Origin: Macquaria australasica
Lineage: Eukaryota > Chordata > Actinopteri > Centrarchiformes > Percichthyidae
Reading direction: 5' to 3'
DNA length: 64,000 nt
NCBI GenBank assembly: GCA_005408345.1
Contig: SEMN01000567.1
Span: 62,001-126,000 of the forward strand
Shown: piece after piece, positions 56,530-64,000 of the stretch
How positions within the stretch are numbered: position 1 is the first letter of the stretch
How the letters are laid out: each line of letters starts with the position of its first letter
The notes under the pieces: model-generated
The model's database searches: none
The model's input: only the letters and a program-made list of their open reading frames with translations
Told to the model about the DNA's origin: nothing
Translations under genes and position numbers: made by a program

Positions 56530-57112
56530 TTAACCCTTTGAACTCTGCAATAGAAATGGTCCGCCAGTACCTACACTGGTATTTTTGCTTATTGTGAGGT
56601 CATTTCTTGGAGTATCTTCAAATGCTTCATATGCCTAAAATCTGTACATCCTCAGCTAAAAGGATATGTAAGTCAATAAATCATAATAATTGATAAAAGT
56701 ATTGAAATTGTGTCATAAATTAAAAAAAATACAAAGATCGGACATTTATTCATCAAATTTTACTGAATAAAAACATAAAACATATTGATCCAAAACTTTT
56801 CTGAATGTAGAAACATGAACAAAGCATTTCTTAACACTCTACAAGTAATTTTTTTGTTTTTGAGATATGCTAATTTGTTTGAGCAGAGTGCAAATGCGTT
56901 TCGCATCTGCAATAGAAATATTTCCCCAGTGCCTACATTGGTACAACGTGATGAAACGAAAGACAGAAGTCTTAGCTTTCAAATGCAAAAAGAATGAATG
57001 TTCTAGCTATTACGGTTTTTATTTTACATCACTTTAAACAGGATTAAGCAAACAGCGCCTTCCTGCGGCCAGTTTGGGGCCGCACGCAGTAGGTCCGTTT
57101 ACAGAGGGTTAA
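56530..57112. mobile_element. TTAA-bounded MITE (piggyBac-like ends), 583 bp
   Basis: TTAACCCTTTG at the left and CAGAGGGTTAA at the right give 5'-TTAACCC ends in both directions with TTAA at each edge, as in piggyBac-type elements; the inverted match decays after about 10 bases. Inside, a 37-bp word (56545-56581) recurs in direct orientation at 56907-56943 with 6 mismatches (CTGCAATAGAAAT, CCAGT, CCTACA, TGGTA shared). No transposase is present. Confidence 0.55.
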
Positions 57113-57594
57113 TGACACCATGGCTGCTATACAGTAAATTGCCTCAGCAGTGCCTAATAGTCATGTGTAGGGAAGGTTGTTCTAATGATGTTGGAATTTG
57201 TGCTTCTATTTAGGCCTAAAGACTAGTGGGACAGACACATTTTTGTCATTCCTTCCCTGTGTACTTGGTGGTACACTAAAAGTTATGCGAGTGGTCAATT
57301 GTACAGTTAGGGGCCAGGGGCCGAGGTAAATAGAAGACTGAAAATGAACCAAACTGCCCTTTAGCAGGCCTAATGATTACGGAAAATAAATGATGAGAAC
57401 AATAAATGTTGCTTAAATCTGTCAAAAACGTATTTTCTCTTAAGAATAAAGCAAGTCTTCCTAAGTCAGATCTGGTGTAGAGGAACTAAAGCATCAGCAA
57501 AATAATCGACAAGATTTCAGTAGGTTCCATAGCGGATGATGAGATGGAAATTTACCAACAAGGGCTTTGAAGATGAACAAGTACCAGTGGTTAT
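57113..57594. other. Non-coding spacer
   Basis: Nothing recognised. Confidence 0.5.
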
Positions 57595-57790
57595 TACATC
57601 TAAGAGGGAAGGCCAACTACCCTTATCATATTAAATGTAGTGGTGATGATCTCCATTAATGAATACAAGAGAGGAATAGTAAACAGGACCATAGACCTCA
57701 GAGTGGAGGCAGCAGCATGACTATGAATGACATCCCCATAATCCAGAACTGAAAGGCTAACTGCTTCAACAACCCTTTTCCTACAACTCA
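57595..57790 (-). pseudogene. LINE ORF2 C-terminal fragment
   Basis: The minus strand reads RKRVVEAVSLSVLDYGDVIH followed by SHAAASTLRSM, then in another frame GPVYYSSLVFINGDHHHYI and, after a stop, GSWPSL. The ordered pattern 'vLDYgDviy..a..stL...davyHs.LrFi.gd...H......vGWpSL' is the conserved C-terminal region of L2/CR1-type ORF2 proteins in fish. One frameshift and one stop show it is dead. The fragment continues neither into an RT domain nor into a 3' tail. Confidence 0.6.
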
Positions 57791-58205
57791 CTTACTGAGT
57801 TTCTGTGCAAAAAGCTGTTTATCAGCAAGACTTTCTATAAGATTTTTAAATTGTCCACTTATGGTAGAGACGTTTGGTTGATAGATGATAGACTTAAGTC
57901 TGTGAGCCCAAAACAGAATGAACAGGGACTGGAACACACCTGGCATTCTGCTTGTCTGTGTAAATAAGGGTTTGGCTAATGGGTGTTCAGGACACACTGA
58001 TAGGGTTAGCAATCCAATGATGCCCAAGACAAGCTTTCTTGGATAGCAGTAATTAAGCAATAAGACATGATGAGATATGCTGACAAATGAAAACAACCTT
58101 ACAAGGCAGATCCTTGTAGCGAGTCGACAGTCACTTATTAAGGGCTGCAAGTCAGAATCACATCTGACATAATCAGAATTATGGGTGGACAGTTGTGAAG
58201 TTAAG
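57791..58205. other. Open on the minus strand, no recognised product
   Basis: A 142-codon minus-strand frame (57788-58216) shows no domain I recognise. It may be additional LINE or LTR-element debris between the two fragments on either side. Confidence 0.35.
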
Positions 58206-58742
58206 TCAAACCCCACAAGATATGAGAAAATAGCAAAGCAACAGTGAGACCAATCCCAGCAAAGTGGAGCTCAGGATGCAACCTGACTTGATGCACCCTG
58301 AGTTCCAGGATCCAGCCAGATAAGGGGGTTTTCCAATCCATGGGGTGAGGCGGTCTTCTGGGGCCTTGATGCCTTTCCATACATGTTTACTGAGCAGAGT
58401 ATAGGAAGAGCCTCTGTCCACAACAGCTTTGCCACTCAGACTTTTTAAGGTTAGTGGAACCCTCAGTTTTTGTAGAAGAGCACTGCCACAGTGTACTCCA
58501 GCACTGTGGGACCTCCTTGGAACCGGGACAAAGGAATTGGAGGCAACACACAGTGCTGATTGCTCTGTGTGGGTTAATGTGTTAACTGAGGGGCGGCTGT
58601 GTTCATCAGCACATGAGGGGTAGTTGCAGTCGGAAGTGAGTAGGAGACTTGAACTTCTTGGACTGGGTGTAATTTGGACATGGAAGCTGACAAATCCAGC
58701 ATCTCTTTTTGTGTCACCACTTGCGAAAAAAACATAGCTCAT
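58206..58742 (-). pseudogene. Retropepsin-like fragment (LTR-retroelement remnant)
   Basis: A 178-codon minus-strand frame contains GKAVVDRGSSYTLLSKHVWK at residues 104-123. This resembles the active-site strand of retropepsins ('.alvDTGS.ytll....w'), with the Thr of D-T-G replaced by Arg (codons at 58418-58410). The following RLTPWIGKPPYLAG also fits the pattern downstream of fish Gypsy/ERV-type proteases. The start of the frame (residues 1-60) shows no gag or zinc knuckle, and RT is not found on either side. The D-T-G Thr is strongly conserved, so catalysis is doubtful. The alternative is a chance match in an otherwise open frame. Confidence 0.42.
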
Positions 58743-60226
58743 ATAGAACCTGACTTACTTTGTCATTTTCCAGCTACTGTCCCAATCTTACTAGCTCATT
58801 CACAGCAAAGACTCCAAATCTGGCGTTCCTGAAGATTAGCTAGAGGTATATCAGCTTTATATTGACAAAATCAAAGATGCGCTAATCCTCACCCGGTCCT
58901 CTTGTCCTCACCTAGTTCATCTCCGTAGTCCCCAGATGATAAAGGAGCATTCAACTTTCTGAACTGGAATGAGTCACATCCCACCATCTCTTGCCGTTTA
59001 ATGTAGCATAATACACACAGTTGCCATTAACTCCATTTTATCCTTTACCATGGTTGACTGGAGATGCTGTGCCAAGGGGCCTGTCCTGGCTGGTGACTTG
59101 GAGCAACTTAGGGGTTTTGGTGTGGGCAGATATTTTAAGGGTTATTTTCATTGTGACAATTTCTTGTCACACTTTGTGACAGTTTCCGTACATCATTGTG
59201 CAGGTGGTCTGTTGACTGTAACTGGTGTCATGAATTTGTTGATAATGGTTTGGACACCAGTTGAGATTTTCCGTAAACTGATTTCTCAGGAAAGCATTCT
59301 TTCATAAAGTCTTCATTATACTTTGGAGCGCCACCTTGTGGTTCATTTGTGTATCCATAAGTACTTTACATGTGTAATCCAAAGATGCATTGACAGATTT
59401 CTCAGTAGCCTACTGGCAGCTCGCCCATTATTCTGTTCATCATAGAGAATTTGACCAGCTCTTATCATGGCTGCCACTTAGATACTTCCAAGTCATTTCA
59501 CTCAACAAAAAAGACTATTCGACCGCAGCCTAGTGGTTTTACAACAAACTGGATTCACACAGCGCGAGCAATGTGAGGACGTTTTGATTGGATTGTTGGA
59601 TGAGTGTGGGTGTAGCTGTGGGGGAAAACATGAATAAACTGTTGACAGTTGGACACTGACATAAATGAATATGAGGGCGATCACCACAGTGTCACCTAAA
59701 TGTAAAAATAATAATGATAAAAATCATAATCATACTTTTTAGATTTACTGGATGAAAAAAAGTATTGCAGCAGATTAAAAAAAAACCTCTCTTGCTCTGT
59801 GTTTTATAAGGTAGTGAAAGCCCTCACTGGTTTGATTCTGTTACTGAAAAATCATCCAAATAAAAATCCCAGTCTGTTATTCAGCAATTTATGAACAGCG
59901 GATGAAATATAAATGATTCAAAATCCAATTACAAAATGATACAGAGTGGGTGAGGGGTGTTCCATAACAAGAAAAAGATCATACCAAGAGGAAAATTAAA
60001 TTGGAACATTATCTGATATGTATGTGATATAAACTGCAGAGGAACTTGGCTGCTGTCTTCTTCTCCTTAAAGCATGCATTGTTGTGTTATTGTTGTTTTT
60101 TCTAAATGGATTAAAATTACACAAGAGCAAAAAAGTCCTCTCTGCAAATAACTACCATGAAACTGTTTTTGGCCTAATTTAGATTTTTTATATATATATC
60201 CACGCTTTTTAAACACGTGCTTTATC
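58743..60226. other. Non-coding region with no recognised gene
   Basis: Nothing recognised. A plus-strand frame at 59050-59307 is too short and lacks domains. Confidence 0.45.
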
Positions 60227-60365
60227 CACATACACAACAGCCAGTGCGTAATATTACGCACAGCTGGCACAGCGTGGACCCCCGTGTTTTGCACACTGGA
60301 TACAGAAATTGTGTTACCAAAAAGTACAGGCCAATATCAATTTCTCTCACACATAATGAGCACAT
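60227..60365 (+). repeat. 139-bp inverted repeat, copy B
   Basis: Matches the reverse complement of 54946-55084 at 137 of 139 positions. It contains the palindrome GTGCGTAATATTACGCAC at 60244-60261, flanked by CCA and AGCTGG. The frame equivalent to that of copy A is also open across the whole repeat. Confidence 0.85.
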
Positions 60366-62148
60366 CTTTATTTTCTACTTCAGTTATCTTTTTAATTTTT
60401 CTTACATTTATGTAATCTTAAACACACACTTTATGTGTGAATTCTATACCTCATATCATCACCTTGTCAACATGTTTGTAAATGTTTTGACTTCAACAAA
60501 GTTCTTTGATAGATAAAAAAGTGTCCACAGTGTACTGGCTGCTGAACCACAGGGGAAAAGAGAAGTTGTGTTCAAATTGTCATCCATTTTTTAAAATTTG
60601 TTGGTAGTCAATTGAAGATCTAGTTAAGTCCATCTCACCAGAAACATTTAAGCACAAAGCAGAAGTGTTAATGCTACAGCTGCCTGCATTTAAAAGTCAG
60701 TTCACTTGAATTACAAAAACATACAGTATATAGTCCCACCTGTCTGTAGTGGTGTCTGTCCATGCAGATAGCTTTAGTTTTTTACGTGCTGAGATTTTTA
60801 GATATCTTCCTGTGAAACCCCTCCTCCATCGCAATGCAATTAAGTGTTGTTTGTGCTCCTCAAAGCATTGAAAAGTTACATTTTAAAAAGCTAAACGTGG
60901 CGAGTGACACTATTTTAACACCATTTGTCACCTGTCCCTAGACAGTTTTCTTGGACAGGCCACTTGTGAAAGTGCCAAATTAAACATTTTGTTTTAGCTG
61001 AATTTCAGCCTCACTATCTGTGAGGTTTGTCTAATTTTTCTTTCTCATTTGCAATTTTTTTCCACAAGTTGTCCAATATGTAGGTTACTAAGGGACATTT
61101 TAATCATATTTGGGGGCATTTCTTTATGTTATTGATCCATCGCCAGAGCTGATCATTTCTCTCAACAAGGCTGATTTTGTTTTTTCTGAAAGGATTGATT
61201 CATCCTGTGCTTCCCATGACTGTACTGTAAGAACCAATATTGTCTCAAAAAAAGAACTGTATTAGATTCACAAACTTAACCTACACTGCAGCCAAGGGGA
61301 CTTAGTTATTCTGTGAACTTGATTTGATTGATTTGAATCCTCCCACATCATTTAGTACTAGTTTTGAATAAACATTTGAGAGAATAAAACCTTGAAAGAG
61401 TTGCGCCTATTTTTTATCAAGATCAGCTGTTATTTTTGGGCTACACCTCTTCAAAGTGTTGTTTTGAGCATAGTGTGTAGGTTTGGCCTGAATTTGGCCC
61501 ATAAATATCTTAATGTAACACTTCATACTGTCATGTCAGATTGACAGTTACAGAGCTACGGCCCACTTTGTACATCATCACCCATTTCTGAATGCCAAAA
61601 GTATTTGGAAGCTTGACAACAAGTTCAGGGAGGGAGGAATTTTAATATGAAGTAAAAGAAAAATGTCTTAAAATGACAACAAACACCACATTTTCTTTCT
61701 GTTTTCTACATAACAGAATATGTGATGTAGAGTATCATCCAACAAGCTTCACATAAAAATACAACTACTTCAAATAACTTTACTGGTCACAAATTCTCTC
61801 ATAGAGTTTAATTAGACAGGTAGAGAGAAATAGCATCATCTTCTCTCTTCCTTGAATTTTACCAGCTTCTCAACCCTGGCCAGATTAAGCTGTTTTCTGT
61901 TTTTCTTTTGGACCCCTATTGAATCCTCCCCTAATTAACTTAAAACTCTAACTACAGGCCCCTCTACAAAATAGGGACTCAAGATTATGTAATAATGCAG
62001 GACTCACCTCTGTTGATTTTGTACTTTAATGGTGCAATTAATAAAATTACCACAGAGAACCTGGGGCTTTTGGGGCCTCTGCGGATCTGGGGCAATTGCT
62101 TGCTTTGACTTGGTAATCCACCTTTAACTCAAACAAAGGTGACTGACA

Positions 62149-62151
<3 letters not shown>
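60366..62151. other. Non-coding region with no recognised gene
   Basis: Nothing recognised on either strand. Confidence 0.45.

Positions 62152-62191
<40 letters not shown>
62152..62191. repeat. (AT)n microsatellite
   Basis: About 20 uninterrupted TA units. Confidence 0.97.
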
Positions 62192-62193
<2 letters not shown>

Positions 62194-64000
62194 TTTAGGA
62201 CTGCGTGGGTGTGGTTTGAACAGATTTGATTGACAGTGACCAAACAACCCACCAGCTATCATGAGTTTTTTTTTTGATACAAATGTTTGATACAATTGTG
62301 ATTGGTGCATTGAAGTTGACGTCCATTTTTTTCCAACTGACACAGCCTGCATAGTGTGAGCAGCATGTTAGCTTAGCAGCAGCAGTTTCAGTCCTCCTTC
62401 TGTGTCTGTACAGGATGCATTCAGGCACAGTACTAAGTGTAGGTCACCCGCGCATTGGCAGTGCTCAGAACCCAATACACAGTCACTGTAGTTACACGTA
62501 GAAAATGGTAGAAAATAGACTTGAAGCATAAAAACACGGTTGAAAAGCCTCCTGTGTAGACACGCCTCGAGTCTTGCCATAGAAGGCATAGAGAAGAGAA
62601 AAGAAAAGAAATACAGAAATATCTCACGTGAAATAACTTCTAATAGGGAAAAAAAGTAAAATGTAGAAAAATAAACCAAAGTATTGATCATCTTTCAAGT
62701 GTGAATAAGTCATTTGGGACCTTGTCTTGCTGTTATTAAGACATAGAGCTCAGTGGTTGTTATGCAGGACACAGATGTCATATATCAATGCTATAGTCAT
62801 CGATCACATACAACAGAGCTGGCACGCACTTATCCTGCGTACGCCACTCCTGTTCTGCTGTTACCCTCCACCCCAGCCTCCTCTTTTATCAGTACGTATA
62901 CATTAGTATTAATTAATTCTGTGTTGGATAAGTGGGGGGTATGTAGTGCAAGTTGTCTTTATAATTGCTACTTTGAGCATTCTGGGATCAGAGCCACATA
63001 CTTTATCAAGATGAGAGTGCCCTGACTGGAAGGATCACAATTGGCATTGCACCCATTTAGTACTTTGTTTTTATCATGACCTCCAGTAAACCTGCCTTAC
63101 ATTTCTAATCAATCAAGACCTATTCCTGCAATTTCATTCTTAGCATTGACTGAATGAGATTGGATATTAAGTATAATAGAAGATTATATACAATACATCT
63201 TTTTTTTTGTTACTCAGAAAAGCAGCTGGCATCTAAGAATATACGAGTTTTGGTTCTGTATCGCTAACATTAATTAAACCTTTGTGTAATTATGCACACA
63301 ACGACACACAGTTACACTCATTATTGATAGAGCTTCCATTTCATGCTGATAAATGCAAATGTAATCATGCATGTTAATGCTCAAAATAAAATGTTGGCAT
63401 TTGCTGTGTTGTTTTGACAACTTTGAGGGCCAGTGTAAATTAATTAACTATTGAAATGATAATTAAGTGCTGTAGCGAACATAACACATGAAGATACTTT
63501 AAAATTCTAATTTTCGTTGAACCTCACTAAGCTAGCTAATACGGATTCCTCCTATGTCTTAATCAAAGAGTTAGTGTATAAAACCTTATAGGACGCCTGT
63601 AACACCTTCAAGTCTCTGAAGCAGGTGTCTTACCATATGCTGCATTAATTACACACAAATCTGTAATGACTTAAAACACTGCTCGTTACTGAGCTGTACA
63701 GCAATATGCCCTCTATCCCTTTTCTCTGGCCCTGATGTTATTTATAGCACACATTACAGCCTAAATAGCCCGGGAGAGACATGAGTGCCTGGTATAAAGC
63801 AGAGAAGTGAAATTTCATGTTCAGGGATGCCCAGGGAGAGTATGAGATAGAGCAAATGCAACTGTTTTCAAATTATCCCCATGTATAAGAGCATCAGAGG
63901 CAGGCCAAGAAAAACCAAATAGTCAGATTGGATTATTTTCTCCATCGTTATGTACAAGCAGCTATAGGCCATTAAAATTACCTCAATTCAAGGGTAGGAG
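62192..64000. other. Non-coding region with no recognised gene
   Basis: No exon was recognised. 63240-63480 is rich in homeodomain-core and POU-type words (see the separate entry). Confidence 0.4.
63341..63382 (+). promoter_or_regulatory. POU octamer with adjacent TAAT-type sites (candidate enhancer)
   Basis: A perfect octamer ATGCAAAT (63353-63360) is followed directly by GTAATCATGCATGTTAATGC, giving several homeodomain-type cores within 30 bp. Such arrays occur in vertebrate developmental enhancers. Octamers also occur by chance in AT-rich DNA, so support is weak without conservation data. Confidence 0.2.

Noticed and set aside
55972..57790. One LINE copy interrupted by the TTAA MITE
   Set aside because: On the minus strand the RT fragment would have to lie at higher coordinates than the C-terminal fragment, but it lies lower.
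54946..60365. A single 5.4-kb transposon with 139-bp TIRs
   Set aside because: The inverted repeats would fit, but no transposase, no target duplication and several unrelated older elements lie between them. A local inverted duplication or two independent insertions explains it as well.

Overview
The window reads as AT-rich vertebrate nuclear DNA, most likely from a teleost fish. Almost all recognisable content is transposable-element sequence of types common in fish: a DIRS-type tyrosine-recombinase retrotransposon, L2/CR1-like and L1/Tx1-like LINE fragments, Tc1/mariner and PIF/Harbinger-type DNA transposon remnants, many TIR-bearing MITEs, a tRNA-SINE-like fragment and abundant (GT)n, (AT)n and poly-purine microsatellites. 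No bacterial gene organisation is present. Several repeats look like percomorph families from memory. That placement is an inference and was not searched.

Layout. 1-4427: 3' part of a DIRS element on the + strand, in the order gag, RT, RNase H with a post-RNase H region, and tyrosine recombinase (YR), ending in a 57-bp perfect inverted repeat. Single-base frameshifts break it, but the RT, RNase H and YR active-site residues are still readable. 5087-5330: a CCAAT/GC-box/YY1-like cluster that could be an old promoter or part of a repeat. 10.5-11.5 kb: one exon of a Harbinger-type MADF/Myb-like protein with a splice donor, next to an LTR-like block. 17.5-19.1 kb: tandem and nested MITEs. 23.8-24.7 kb: more MITEs. 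26.8-27.5 kb: a candidate terminal coding exon with 3' UTR and poly(A) signals on the minus strand. This is the only host-gene-like structure I could find. If it is real, the DNA above about 27.5 kb is probably intron of that gene.

31.5-45.2 kb: a complete small MITE, a Tc1 remnant whose catalytic Glu has become Lys, three copies of one dispersed repeat, an L2-like LINE reverse-transcriptase fragment (minus) and a 509-bp MITE. 46.9-52.1 kb: hAT-like pieces, an L1/Tx1-like ORF2 remnant, a Tc1-like end, a long AT/GT microsatellite, a LINE 3' tail and a minisatellite with higher-order structure.

54.2-60.4 kb holds the most unusual sequence. Two 139-bp near-identical copies lie in inverted orientation about 5.1 kb apart. 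Each centres on an 18-bp palindrome containing TAATATTAC. A 163-bp-arm foldback, LINE fragments, a TTAA-bounded MITE and a retropepsin-like fragment lie between them. 60.4-64 kb has no recognisable gene. Coding assignments rest on visible motifs only. Nothing was checked against a database.
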